From: Ruminococcus sp. UBA1409
Lineage (GTDB): Bacteria > Bacillota > Clostridia > Oscillospirales > Ruminococcaceae
Assembly: GCA_002305045.1 (NCBI GenBank)
Contig: DBPX01000005.1
Span: forward strand, 1-64,000
Length of the DNA: 64,000 nucleotides
Direction of reading: 5' to 3'
Part shown: positions 24,914 through 33,194 of the stretch, one piece after another
How the letters are laid out: each line of letters starts with the position of its first letter
Position numbering within the stretch: the stretch's first letter is position 1
Notes under the pieces: model-generated
Seen by the model: the letters and a program-made list of their open reading frames with translations, nothing else
Databases searched by the model: none
Told to the model about the DNA's origin: nothing
Position numbers and translations under genes: made by a program

Positions 24914-26437
24914 TTAGATGCTCACAAGCCTCTTGAAGCTAGCCTTGAGAGCGGGATAAATCTCGGTGTAGAGCCTGTAGCAGTCCTCATACTTGGGGAT
25001 GTTTTCCTCGATGGGGTTTTGAATCCTGTCGGTCTTTATGACCTCACGGCATGCCTCGGGTACGCTGGAGTAAAGCCCTGCGCCGACTCCTGCCAGTATG
25101 GCGACGCCAAGAGCCGGGCCCTCCTTGGAGGATGCGGTCTTGACCGGGCAGGCGTAAAGGTCTGCAAGCATCTGTCTCCAGAGCGGGCTGGAGCCTCCGC
25201 CTCCGCACGCCATCATGTCGGAAACGCTGACCTCCATCTCCTTAAAGACCTCGACGCAGTCTCTGAGAGAGTAGGAGACGCCCTCCATGACAGCCCTTAG
25301 CATATCCTTTTTCTCGTGCATGGCTGAAAGTCCGAAGAATACGCCCCTTGCGTCGGGGTCGAGGTGAGGGGTTCTCTCTCCCATAAGATAGGGCAGGTAA
25401 AGGAGTCTGTTAGCTCCTATCGGGACGGACTCCGCCTCCTTGTCCATAAGATAGTAAGTGTCTACTCCCATGAGCTTGGCGGTTTCCTTTTCCGCACCGC
25501 AGAAATTGTCCCTAAACCACTTGAGCGACAGTCCTGCGCCCTGGGTGACTCCCATTACATGCCAGCAGCCCGGAACAGCCGCACAGCAGGTATGGACTCT
25601 GCCCAGCCTGTCTGTAGTCATCTTGGAGGTGTGCGCAAATACTACTCCGGAGGTCCCTATCGTTGTAAACGCCCTGCCGTCCTCAACGACGCCTGTTCCT
25701 ACCGCAGCGGCGGCATTGTCTCCGGCGCCGCCTACGACAATCGTTCCCTCGCAAAGTCCGACCTCCTCGGCTACCTCCTTGGTAAGACCTCCCGTGACCT
25801 CGCAGGACTCGTATACCTTGCCAAGCATATGCCTGTCAAGTCCTAGACCGTCTATAATCTCGTCCGACCAGTCCCTCTTGGCGACATTGAGAAGCTGCAT
25901 TCCGGAAGCGTCGGAGACCTCGGTGGCGTACTCGTGGGTGAGAATGAATCTTATGTAGTCCTTAGGCAGAAGGATTCTGCGGCAGCGCTCGTAGTTTTCA
26001 GGCTCGTTGTTCTTGACCCAGAGAATCTTGGCTGCCGTCCAGCCGGTGAGGGCAGGGTTGGCGGTTATCTCAATCAGCTTTTCCCTGCCAAGCCTTTTGT
26101 TCATCTCGTCGACCTCGTTGGCTGTTCTCTGGTCGCACCAGATTATCGAGGGTCTTATGACCTCGTTGTCCTTGTCGAGCATGACAAGACCGTGCATCTG
26201 TCCCGAAAGTCCGATGCCCTTTACATCCTCCTTCTTAACTCCGCTCTTGGCAACGACCTCCTTGATGGTCTTGACGGCGGCGTTTGCCCAGTCGGCGGGG
26301 TCCTGCTCGGCGTAGCCGTTTTTGGGCTGGTACATCGGGTACTCGATCGTCCTCGAGGCGATTACCCTTCCCTCCTCGTCGAACAAAACCGTCTTAGTTC
26401 CGCTTGTTCCAATGTCGACTCCTATGATGTAAGCCAT
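24914..26437 (-). CDS. xylB: xylulokinase
   Basis: Phosphorylates D-xylulose to xylulose 5-phosphate, feeding the pentose phosphate pathway. The 507-residue product has the classic XylB motifs: GVDIGTSGTKTVLFD, SGQMHGLV, WCDQRT, GAGDNAAAAVGTG and ACGGGGSSPLWRQMLAD. Length fits XylB (~490-510). AGGAGG precedes the ATG. No xylose isomerase is in the window. It lies 48 bases downstream of an unknown gene on the same strand. Together with the secreted esterase and the second FGGY kinase it points to use of plant hemicellulose sugars. Confidence 0.93.
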   Translation of the reverse strand: MAYIIGVDIGTSGTKTVLFDEEGRVIASRTIEYPMYQPKNGYAEQDPADWANAAVKTIKEVVAKSGVKKEDVKGIGLSGQMHGLVMLDKDNEVIRPSIIWCDQRTANEVDEMNKRLGREKLIEITANPALTGWTAAKILWVKNNEPENYERCRRILLPKDYIRFILTHEYATEVSDASGMQLLNVAKRDWSDEIIDGLGLDRHMLGKVYESCEVTGGLTKEVAEEVGLCEGTIVVGGAGDNAAAAVGTGVVEDGRAFTTIGTSGVVFAHTSKMTTDRLGRVHTCCAAVPGCWHVMGVTQGAGLSLKWFRDNFCGAEKETAKLMGVDTYYLMDKEAESVPIGANRLLYLPYLMGERTPHLDPDARGVFFGLSAMHEKKDMLRAVMEGVSYSLRDCVEVFKEMEVSVSDMMACGGGGSSPLWRQMLADLYACPVKTASSKEGPALGVAILAGVGAGLYSSVPEACREVIKTDRIQNPIEENIPKYEDCYRLYTEIYPALKASFKRLVSI

Positions 26438-26485
26438 GATTATTCCTCCTAAAAAATTAATTATCTTTTATAATTACGGTGAGAC

Positions 26486-27088
26486 TCAGCCGCCCTGGGA
26501 GTATTTATACATACCCTCGGGGGCGAGGTTTTCTATTATATCCTTAAAGCTCTCGTCGTCGCACTCGACGCTCTCGCCGGATATCGGATTGTCCTCTGAT
26601 ATTATGTCCCAGAGGGTCTTAGCGCCGGGGTCGTGGCGATATCCGAGACCGTCCAGTATTTTTTTATAGCTGTCAAGACCCTTTTGGGAGTATATTTCAA
26701 GGCGCTGGTATTCTCTCATGTAAAGCTCGTCCCCTGTTATGTGGGAGCCGAAGCCGAAGCGTATGACGCCGTCCGAGTAGAGTATCCCGGAGTATCGCTT
26801 TAGTATGGCGAGAATGACGGGAAGTGTGCAGTTATCAAGATAGTAAAGCTCGAAATCCTCCCCGGACGGAACCTCCAGAAAGAAAAACAGAGGCTCGTTA
26901 AGGCATTTGACGGCGGCAGGGAAAAGCTTTTGGTAGCTCTTAGAGGAAAGAGCCAGGACAATCCTGCCCTCCTCAGCCCGGTATGAGCGCTCAACGCCGT
27001 CGGTACTGGCGATGTAAACGCCCGGAATAAGCTCAAAATCCGGCAAGCTGTGCCCTCCTCTCGTGGTATAGTCCAAAAAATCGTACAT
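26486..27088 (-). CDS. unknown 200-residue soluble protein
   Basis: I do not recognise this gene. No signal peptide or transmembrane segment is obvious. The sequence is acidic, with many Tyr and Ser residues, and has a distinctive GFGSHITGDELYMREYQRL around residues 111-129. It lies directly upstream of xylB (48 bases) and could share its transcript, but no sugar-related motif is visible. The leader contains a small terminator-like hairpin (27113-27128) followed on the minus strand by a T-run. Codon use resembles the neighbours. Confidence 0.6.
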   Translation of the reverse strand: MYDFLDYTTRGGHSLPDFELIPGVYIASTDGVERSYRAEEGRIVLALSSKSYQKLFPAAVKCLNEPLFFFLEVPSGEDFELYYLDNCTLPVILAILKRYSGILYSDGVIRFGFGSHITGDELYMREYQRLEIYSQKGLDSYKKILDGLGYRHDPGAKTLWDIISEDNPISGESVECDDESFKDIIENLAPEGMYKYSQGG

Positions 27089-27105
27089 AATATCCCGCCC
27101 TGCGG

Positions 27106-27128
27106 CAAAAAAGTCCGAATAATCGGAC
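27106..27128 (-). terminator. leader hairpin with T-run (possible attenuator)
   Basis: Perfect inverted repeat GTCCGAAT/ATTCGGAC (27113-27128), followed on the minus strand by T6-7 (27106-27112), about 20 bases before the ATG at 27088. It is too close to the gene to end an upstream one, since none is seen on this strand; attenuation is possible. Confidence 0.45.
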
Positions 27129-27139
27129 AGCCAAGCCGA

Positions 27140-27145
27140 TATAAT
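27140..27145 (+). promoter_or_regulatory. possible -10 element of the small membrane-protein gene
   Basis: TATAAT at 27140-27145 with no convincing -35. Downstream, GAGGCG-ATAA-CGCCTC forms a perfect leader hairpin (~27155-27170) before GGGAGG and the ATG at 27194. Confidence 0.35.
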
Positions 27146-27193
27146 TAGGATGTAAGAGGCGATAACGCCTCAAAAGGAAGGGGAGGATACAAA

Positions 27194-27370
27194 ATGCTGG
27201 AAATAATCGCCACAAACCTTTTCATCTTCGGCACGATGACCGCAGGTCTTTACAGGATAAGAGCCGCTCTTCTCATCCTACAGCAGGTTAAAGAGGAAAA
27301 AAGAAGCTCGTCAAACAATATTATACCAAAAGATAATCCACAATGCAAGAGATTTGACCGTGCGGGATAA
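27194..27370 (+). CDS. small putative membrane protein (58 residues)
   Basis: A short open frame with an excellent ribosome site (GGGAGG, 7 bases before the ATG). It starts MLEIIATNLFIFGTMTAG, and one hydrophobic helix spans about residues 2-30, followed by a polar, Lys/Asn-rich tail ending KRFDRAG. It resembles a single-pass membrane microprotein. I do not recognise a family. It precedes a structured untranslated region and a terminator, so all may be one transcript. The frames on the opposite strand here have no ribosome sites. Confidence 0.5.
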   Translation: MLEIIATNLFIFGTMTAGLYRIRAALLILQQVKEEKRSSSNNIIPKDNPQCKRFDRAG

Positions 27371-27597
27371 AATTTTTGTGCAGCCTGACACCGGGGTAAG
27401 CCACGCATTGCCGCTTCTCCCGGTGAAGGGGCAGGCTGGGGATGTCCGTAAGCACTCGCAGATAAGGAAAAAGCCATAGGATTTTGTAAGCATAAGGACT
27501 GTTTTGCCTTAGTTCCAAGAGAGGCTTTAGCTGTGAGCGTTTATCGGCAGAATCAGGGGACTGTCGTTCTTAAAGGAGGGCAGTCCTCTTTTATTTT
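27371..27597 (+). ncRNA. candidate structured RNA or 3'UTR ending in an intrinsic terminator
   Basis: No reading frame is convincing here, but complementary arms are extensive. CAGCCTG pairs with CAGGCTG around 27382-27437, enclosing ACCGGG/CCCGGT. Next, about 27444-27547 folds as a long interrupted hairpin: CCGTAAGCACTCGCAG pairs with CTGTGAGCGTTTATCGG (one mismatch, one bulge), then AAAGCC/GGCTTT and inner TAAGG/CCTTA. A terminator (GGACTG/CAGTCC plus CTTTTATTTT) ends at ~27597. I found no convincing promoter of its own, and it does not match what I know of 6S, tmRNA or SRP RNA. Confidence 0.4.
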
Positions 27598-27637
27598 ATA
27601 AAACTCACTGAAAATAGTGGAAATCTGATTTAAATTA

Positions 27638-27646
27638 TGCTATAAT
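27638..27646 (+). promoter_or_regulatory. extended -10 promoter of the hydrolase-murF-ddl operon
   Basis: TGC-TATAAT (TATAAT 27641-27646) without a good -35, about 50 bases before the ATG at 27698. Confidence 0.5.
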
Positions 27647-27697
27647 AAATGCCGTGCCTTGAAGCAGGACATTTTATCATCCGGGAGCTGTTTTTAG

Positions 27698-28468
27698 ATG
27701 ACTACAACCGTTAGCGGGATAAGTATAGAATACGAAATAAAGGGGGAGGGACCCTGCGTGCTGTTTCTTCACGGCTGGGGAAGCAGCTACAGGCTGTTTG
27801 AGGGGCTTATTGCTGCCGTCTCGAAAAAATATACGGCTCTTGCCTTAGACCTCCCCGGCTTCGGCGGAAGCGGCGAGCCGCCGGTCCCCTGGAGCGTCGA
27901 CGATTACTGCAGGTTTGTTTGCGAGTTTCTTTTAAGCCTCGGGCTTTCCCCCGAGGTCCTTATAGGCCATAGCTTCGGCGGCAGGCTGATGATAAAGCTT
28001 CTTGCAGACAATTCTCTTGCAGGCGTTAAGAAGGCGGTGTTTATAGACTCCGCCGGGATAAAGCCAAAGCCGTCTCTTAAAAGCAGGGCAAGGCTCGCAG
28101 TCTATAAGGCGGGGAAGGCTGTTTTGGGGCTTCCTCCGATTAAGGCCCTGTTTCCCGACGCTCTTGAGAGGCTTAGAAGAAGCCGAGGCTCCGAGGATTA
28201 CAAAAACGCCTCCCCTGTCATGAGGGGGACGCTTGTAAAGGCAGTCAACGAGGATTTAAAGGGGCTTTTGCCTAAGATAGGCGTTCCCTCGCTTCTTATA
28301 TGGGGGACGCTTGACACAGCTACCCCGATATCCGACGGCGAGCTTTTTGAAAGCCTCATACCCGACGCCGGGCTTGTCAGAGTGGAAAACGGCTCTCACT
28401 ACTCATTTCTTGACAATCCTGTGCTCTGCACAAGGGCGATATCCTCATTTCTTTCAATACCGTATTAA
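27698..28468 (+). CDS. alpha/beta-fold hydrolase
   Basis: A 256-residue cytosolic hydrolase. Oxyanion-hole HGWGSS, nucleophile elbow GHSFGG, acid in WGTLDTATP and His in NGSHYSF make a complete catalytic triad. The substrate cannot be read from sequence; esterases, lipases and peptidases share this fold. It precedes the cell-wall genes murF and ddl, so it may act on an envelope-related ester, but that is inference. Ribosome site GGGAG lies 10 bases before the ATG. Confidence 0.85.
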   Translation: MTTTVSGISIEYEIKGEGPCVLFLHGWGSSYRLFEGLIAAVSKKYTALALDLPGFGGSGEPPVPWSVDDYCRFVCEFLLSLGLSPEVLIGHSFGGRLMIKLLADNSLAGVKKAVFIDSAGIKPKPSLKSRARLAVYKAGKAVLGLPPIKALFPDALERLRRSRGSEDYKNASPVMRGTLVKAVNEDLKGLLPKIGVPSLLIWGTLDTATPISDGELFESLIPDAGLVRVENGSHYSFLDNPVLCTRAISSFLSIPY

Positions 28469-28484
28469 AATCTTGCCGGGACGG

Positions 28485-28532
28485 GGCTAAGCAGCCAAGC
28501 AGACCTTTGGCTAAGCAGCCAAGCAGACCTTT
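28485..28532 (+). repeat. 24-base tandem duplication
   Basis: Two exact head-to-tail copies of a 24-base unit beginning GGCTAAGCAGCC and ending GCAGACCTTT lie between the hydrolase and murF genes. The end of each unit resembles the murF ribosome-site region (AAGGAGACCTTT) further on, so it may be a duplicated leader. Confidence 0.9.
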
Positions 28533-28573
28533 GGCTGCGTATCCCTCCGATTTTAAGCTAAGGAGACCTTTTT

Positions 28574-30145
28574 ATGCTGTATATATCCCTTGCGATACTG
28601 ATTTTAAGCCTTATATCGGCTCTTTGCCTCTCGGGAAGGCATTACATCCATATGTTCCAGCTTAATTCCTACAAGCCGGGAGTCCAGCTTGAATGGATAA
28701 GGAAAAACTCAAGGAAGCATTTTATAATCGCCGCAGTTTCGGCTGTGCCCTCAGCGTTTGGCTTTTTTGGGCTTAGGGACGCTTTCTCGCCCCTTCCTGT
28801 TTTTCTGACGGCGGCAGCGCTCGTTATCTACTCGGCGGCGTTTTTCTCAAAGGGGGAGAACAAGGTCCCGCTTAAATACACTATGAGGGTAAAAAGGCTC
28901 ATTTTAAGCTGTGCGCTGCTCACGGCGGCGGCAGGGGCTGCCTGCTGGCTTCTTTACTCCAAGGGGCTGTTTTGGAATTTTGCCGGGCTGTACCTTCTTC
29001 TGTTTCCGTATATGATACTTCTTGCAAACCTAATAAATCGTCCTGCGGAGCTTCTTATAAGCAGGCATTACATCAAGGACGCCGCAAGGCTGATAAGGGA
29101 ATGTCCCGGGCTTTTGGTGATAGGAATAACCGGGAGCTTCGGCAAAACCAGCGTCAAATACTTCCTTGAAAAGCTTTTGTCGGTGAGGTATAATGTCCTA
29201 AAGACCCCCGGCAATATAAACACCACCCTCGGAGTGGTGAGAGTGATAAGGGAGCAGCTAAAGCCCACGCATGAAATATTCCTTTGCGAGATGGGAGCTA
29301 GAAATCCCGGGGACATCAGGGAGATATGCGAGCTTGTAAGCCCGAGGATGGGTGTTATAACCTCGGTGGGACCTATGCATCTTGAGAGCTTCGGGACGCT
29401 TGAAAGAATAGTCGCCACCAAGTTCGAGCTTGCCGATTCCCTCCCTCAGGACGGCGGTCTGTATCTGAATATGGACAGCGAGCCTGTTGCAAAAAACGCC
29501 GGCTCAAGAGGCTATATCTCCTACGGAATAGACGACAGGTCCGGCTACTATGCGGACGATATAACCGTGGGAAGGGACGGCTCCGAGTTTACCGCACATT
29601 CGCCCTCCGGGGAGTCTGAGAGGTACAAAACCGCTCTGATAGGACGGCACAATGTCTTGAATCTGATGGGTGCGATAGCCGTAGCCAACAGCCTTGGGAT
29701 TCCATTAAGGGAGCTTAGGGCGCCCATAAGAAGGCTTGAGAGCGTTCCGCACCGTCTCCAGCTTATAAACAAGGGGGACTACAGCATAATCGACGACGCC
29801 TACAACTCCAACCCCTCTGGCGCAAGGGCGGCGCTTGAGGCGCTCTCAATGGCTGAGGGCATGAAGATACTGGTGACCCCCGGCATGGTGGAGCTTGGCG
29901 GAAGCGAGTATGAGCTTAACAAGGAGCTTGGCGCTCAGGCGGCAGGAGTCTGCGACTTTGTTGCGCTCGTCGGAGCTAAAAGGACGGCTCCTATCAGGGG
30001 AGGGCTTATCGAGTCCGGCTTCCCGAGCGATAGGATATATGTGGCGTCGACCCTGGGTGAGGCGATGGAGGCGGTCCGTAAGGTCGACAGCGGCGGCAGA
30101 AGAAAGACGATACTTCTTGAAAACGACCTTCCCGACAACTATTAG
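28574..30145 (+). CDS. murF: MurF-type ligase with N-terminal membrane domain
   Basis: ATP-dependent ligase of the Mur family adding D-Ala-D-Ala to the UDP-MurNAc-tripeptide. The Mur core is clear: GITGSFGKTSVKYFL (P-loop), TPGNINTTLGV, EMGARNPGDI, VGPMHLESFG, DDAYNSNPSG. Unlike standard MurF, the first ~160 residues hold about five hydrophobic segments (LYISLAILILSLISALCL, LILSCALLTAAAGAACWLL, others), so the enzyme is anchored in the membrane. AAGGAG precedes the ATG. ddl follows 43 bases after its stop, giving product and consumer of D-Ala-D-Ala side by side. Confidence 0.88.
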   Translation: MLYISLAILILSLISALCLSGRHYIHMFQLNSYKPGVQLEWIRKNSRKHFIIAAVSAVPSAFGFFGLRDAFSPLPVFLTAAALVIYSAAFFSKGENKVPLKYTMRVKRLILSCALLTAAAGAACWLLYSKGLFWNFAGLYLLLFPYMILLANLINRPAELLISRHYIKDAARLIRECPGLLVIGITGSFGKTSVKYFLEKLLSVRYNVLKTPGNINTTLGVVRVIREQLKPTHEIFLCEMGARNPGDIREICELVSPRMGVITSVGPMHLESFGTLERIVATKFELADSLPQDGGLYLNMDSEPVAKNAGSRGYISYGIDDRSGYYADDITVGRDGSEFTAHSPSGESERYKTALIGRHNVLNLMGAIAVANSLGIPLRELRAPIRRLESVPHRLQLINKGDYSIIDDAYNSNPSGARAALEALSMAEGMKILVTPGMVELGGSEYELNKELGAQAAGVCDFVALVGAKRTAPIRGGLIESGFPSDRIYVASTLGEAMEAVRKVDSGGRRKTILLENDLPDNY

Positions 30146-30188
30146 TAAAATATGACTGAGGGTAATCCAGTCTGAAAGGATGAGCTTT

Positions 30189-31376
30189 ATGAAGATAAGG
30201 GTTTGCGTACTGTTCGGCGGCAGGAGCGTCGAGCATGAAATTTCGGTAATATCCGGGCTTCAGGCATACAACAGCCTCGACAGGCAAAAATACGAGGTCA
30301 CCGCCGTGTATATCTCAAAGAGCGGGACGATGTACTGCGGCGAGAGAATAAGCGACATCGGGGCGTATAAGGACATAGACGGGCTTCTTAGGGACAGCTA
30401 TCCCGTCGCCATGGCTAGGGACGGCGACGGCGTCAAGCTTTTAAGGCTGGAGCCGGGGCTGTTTAAAAAGCCCCTTATAGGGTATATAGATGTCGTTTTG
30501 CCTGTGGTGCACGGCACCAATGTCGAGGACGGCACAGCGGCAGGCTATCTTAATATGCTGGGAGCTGCCTATGCCGGCTGCGATATTCTTTCCTCCTCGG
30601 TGGGAATGGATAAGTATGCCACAAAGCTGATTCTCAGGGAGAGCGGAATCCCTGTGCTCGACTGCAGGGTCTACACCGTCAGGGAGTATGACACAAATCC
30701 AATGTCGGTCACCGCCTCGGTGGAATCTGAGCTTTCCTATCCCGTGATAGTAAAGCCTGTAAATCTCGGCTCAAGCGTCGGCATATCGGTAGCTAGGGAC
30801 AAGGAGGAGCTTGTAAGCGCTCTTGAGGAGGCGTTCAGGTACTCAAGGAGGGTGCTTGTCGAAAGGGCGATATCCAGCCTCACCGAGATTAACTGCTCGG
30901 TGCTGGGAGACTACGACTCCTGCGAGACCTCCCTGCTTGAAAGACCTGTCAGCACCGAGGAGATTCTTAGCTACAGCGATAAGTACATAGCCGGCTCGAA
31001 AGGCTCTAAGGGCATGGCGAGCACAAAGAGGGTCATCCCGGCGGACATCTCCCTTGAGACCACCAGAGCGATTGAGGAGCTTGCAAAAAAGGCGTTTACG
31101 GCTCTTGGCTGCTGCGGAGTCGCCAGGCTGGATTTCATGATAGACAACTCCTCCGGCAGTATATATCTGAACGAGATAAACACCATTCCGGGGTCGCTGT
31201 CATTTTACCTCTGGGAGCCTAAGGGCGTGAGCTACAGCGAGCTTTTAGACAGGCTGATCTCGCTCGCCCTGAAGCGCAGAAGGGACGATTCCTCGATTAC
31301 CTATACCTTTGACACGAATGTTTTGTCAAATGTCTCGCTGCAGGGGGCAAAGGGCGCAAAGCTGGGAGGAAAATAA
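30189..31376 (+). CDS. ddl: D-alanine--D-alanine ligase
   Basis: Cytosolic ATP-grasp ligase making the D-Ala-D-Ala dipeptide used by MurF. The 395-residue product opens with VLFGGRSVEHEISVIS (first D-Ala site) and has VKPVNLGSSVGI, VERAI and the Mg2+/second-site motif NEINTIPGS. It is somewhat longer than common Ddl (300-370), with extra residues at the C-terminus. The start is the ATG at 30189, with AAAGG 9 bases upstream. NEINTIPGS followed by SFYLWEP differs from the VanA D-Ala-D-Lac type, so a standard Ddl is likely. Confidence 0.92.
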   Translation: MKIRVCVLFGGRSVEHEISVISGLQAYNSLDRQKYEVTAVYISKSGTMYCGERISDIGAYKDIDGLLRDSYPVAMARDGDGVKLLRLEPGLFKKPLIGYIDVVLPVVHGTNVEDGTAAGYLNMLGAAYAGCDILSSSVGMDKYATKLILRESGIPVLDCRVYTVREYDTNPMSVTASVESELSYPVIVKPVNLGSSVGISVARDKEELVSALEEAFRYSRRVLVERAISSLTEINCSVLGDYDSCETSLLERPVSTEEILSYSDKYIAGSKGSKGMASTKRVIPADISLETTRAIEELAKKAFTALGCCGVARLDFMIDNSSGSIYLNEINTIPGSLSFYLWEPKGVSYSELLDRLISLALKRRRDDSSITYTFDTNVLSNVSLQGAKGAKLGGK

Positions 31377-31398
31377 GCCTAGCCTGCCGCAAAGTAAA

Positions 31399-31426
31399 AA
31401 AGCAGTCATCGTTTGATGGCTGCTTT
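31399..31426. terminator. bidirectional terminator
   Basis: AAAGCAGTCATC/GATGGCTGCTTT stem with GTTT loop, A-run before and T-rich after, between convergent ddl and lipoprotein genes. Confidence 0.75.
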
Positions 31427-31459
31427 CGCTTTTATATTCTCCCCCGACGCCGGGGAGCA

Positions 31460-32089
31460 TCAGTCGTAGTTAACCACGCTCTGCTCGGTGATGTTGCCCT
31501 CCTCGTCCCTTTCGATTATAGAGGTGCTGACAAGCTTGGCGGAGTCTCCCTCGCCGACATACCTGTCCTCCCGTACCGACTTGTCCATCCCGCTGTCATA
31601 AAAGGTCTTGACTCCCTTGCTGGTGGAGACCTCGCCTGTGTCCGGGTCGACGGTGGTGTTCTCCCAGGAATCCTCTATCAAAACGCTCTGCTCGTTATAG
31701 CTCTGGGTGGTGTAGCTGATATACAGGTCCGTGCCGTCGTCTGAGGTTATCCTCTGGAAGGAGATTAGCTTCTCGGTGTAGAATATCCCGATTATCGCCA
31801 TGTACTGCTTGGGACGCTGCTCCTGGTCATATATTACCGTCATCGTGCCGACGAGGCTGGTTTTTTCGGGGTCCTCGAAGATGTAATAATTCTCCTCGAC
31901 GGTAAGCTCGCCGTCTGTCACATCGTTTGCAAGCTTTATATAGTAGCCGTCGAGCCTGAGCTCGTCGTAAAGATTCTTAGACGCCTTGCTCCCGCAGCCG
32001 AAAAGGCTAAAAAGGGTCAGCAGGGCGCAGGACGCCGCCAGCACACGCCTAAGCAGGCTTATTATATTCATTCCTTTAGATTTTGACAT
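31460..32089 (-). CDS. putative lipoprotein, unknown
   Basis: A 209-residue predicted lipoprotein: hydrophobic leader with lipobox LFGC followed by SKAS. The mature part is a beta-rich acidic domain with several Tyr and Thr (YYIKLANDVTDGELTVEENY). No family is recognised. ATG at 32089 has GGAG 7 bases upstream; the frame extends upstream into rnpB, which I reject. It lies directly downstream of rnpB on the same strand with no clear terminator between. Confidence 0.6.
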   Translation of the reverse strand: MSKSKGMNIISLLRRVLAASCALLTLFSLFGCGSKASKNLYDELRLDGYYIKLANDVTDGELTVEENYYIFEDPEKTSLVGTMTVIYDQEQRPKQYMAIIGIFYTEKLISFQRITSDDGTDLYISYTTQSYNEQSVLIEDSWENTTVDPDTGEVSTSKGVKTFYDSGMDKSVREDRYVGEGDSAKLVSTSIIERDEEGNITEQSVVNYD

Positions 32090-32156
32090 AGAAAGTCTCC
32101 GTTCGGTGAGTATTATCGGCAGAGGATAGCTCCTCCGCCGAACAAGCCATGCGACC

Positions 32157-32502
32157 AAGCCTGTAAGCCGAGTTCTGTCGAGTGCGGTAATCTATCTAAT
32201 TCCTGCGTCGCCGCAGGACTCAAGCCACCTATAACAGCATATCCGCCGAGCAGGCGTTGATATGCCGAACCAAACGGTGTTGCATCGGATAGGGTTTACA
32301 TGACGGAGCAGTCTCCTGCCCCTCGGTGAGCTCTTACCTCGCCTTTCCATCCTTACCGCCCCTAAGGACGGCGGTTTATTTCTGTTGCACTTTCCCTAAG
32401 GTCGCCCTCGGCTGATGTTATCAGCTATCCCGCTCTGTGATGCTCGGACTTTCCTCATCCGCCGAATAACGGCGTCCGCTACCGCACAGCTTACTCGCAA
32501 GC
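32157..32502 (-). ncRNA. rnpB: RNase P RNA
   Basis: Catalytic RNA that trims the 5' leader of precursor tRNAs. On the minus strand the universal core elements are present: GAGGAAAGTCCGAGC (~32442-32456), AACAGAAATAAACCGCC in the middle and ACAGAACTCGGCTTA (32164-32178) near the 3' end. Size (~345 nt) and the many paired arms fit a bacterial A-type RNA. Ends are approximate: the 5' end is set from the promoter and the 3' end from the last pairing. Confidence 0.95.
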
Positions 32503-32508
32503 TAATAC

Positions 32509-32537
32509 ATTTTACACTATTGACGGCGGCGTGTCAA
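32509..32537 (-). promoter_or_regulatory. rnpB promoter
   Basis: Minus strand TTGACA (32532-32537), 17-base spacer, TAAAAT (32509-32514). Confidence 0.75.
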
Positions 32538-32641
32538 CAGTAAAATCGACTTTTGAGGTCTCTAAGGTGATTTTAAACAAAAATATGCAGATAATATTAT
32601 TTATTTTCTCAGGGAAAATATACGCCGTTTCAAAAAAGCTA

Positions 32642-32683
32642 TTGACAATTTTCGGGGAAGGTAATATAATTAACATGTTAATT
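32642..32683 (+). promoter_or_regulatory. promoter and palindromic operator of the MarR-ABC exporter operon
   Basis: TTGACA (32642-32647), 17-base spacer, TATAAT (32665-32670). A perfect 16-bp palindrome AATTAACATGTTAATT (32668-32683) overlaps the -10 and start point. It is a strong candidate for the MarR binding site. Confidence 0.8.
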
Positions 32684-32717
32684 GTTAACTGCTAAATCAT
32701 TATTAGGAGTGGTGAGC

Positions 32718-33191
32718 TTGAACAATCTGGATAAGGACTATAAGGATAGATGCCGCAGGGGTATGCATATTTTCATGAAGTGCAACCGCCTTCATCGAGC
32801 GCTTGTCGAGTCGAGCGTCAAGGAGCTTGAGCTTCACAGGAGCCAGCACTCGATGCTGCTGGCTATAAACTTTGCGGACAATATATCCCAAAAGGAGCTG
32901 TCTAAGAAGATGGAGATATCTCCGGCTGCCGTCACGGTGACGCTGAAAAGGCTGGAGGCTCAGGGCTACATTCAGAGGCAGCAGCGTGAGGACGACACCA
33001 GGATGAACAGCATCTATGTGACGGACAAGGGCAGGGATATAATCGAGAGGACCGGCGAGATATTCGACGCCGCCGACCAGCGGGCGTTCAAGGATTTCTC
33101 GGTCAAGGAGCTTGACCAGTTTATAGGCTATCTTCAAAGGATATCCTACAACCTTAAATCCGTCGGAAGCTATTTAAATAGGGAGGAATAA
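32718..33191 (+). CDS. MarR-family regulator of the ABC exporter
   Basis: A ~157-residue winged-helix protein with NISQKELSKKMEISPAAV (recognition-helix region) and wing QREDDTRMNSIYVTDKG, typical of MarR. The likely start is TTG at 32718, with AGGAG 8 bases upstream; GTG codons at 32709 and 32712 lie within the ribosome site. It ends 3 bases before the first exporter subunit, so they form one operon. It probably represses the operon until a toxic ligand binds; ligand unknown. Confidence 0.85.
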   Translation: MNNLDKDYKDRCRRGMHIFMKCNRLHRALVESSVKELELHRSQHSMLLAINFADNISQKELSKKMEISPAAVTVTLKRLEAQGYIQRQQREDDTRMNSIYVTDKGRDIIERTGEIFDAADQRAFKDFSVKELDQFIGYLQRISYNLKSVGSYLNREE

Positions 33192-33194
33192 ATC

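Noticed and set aside
27371..27597. Identification of the structured segment as 6S RNA, tmRNA or SRP RNA
   Set aside because: No tmRNA tRNA-like end, no SRP GGAA-loop region and no recognisable 6S bubble or promoter, so I left it unnamed.
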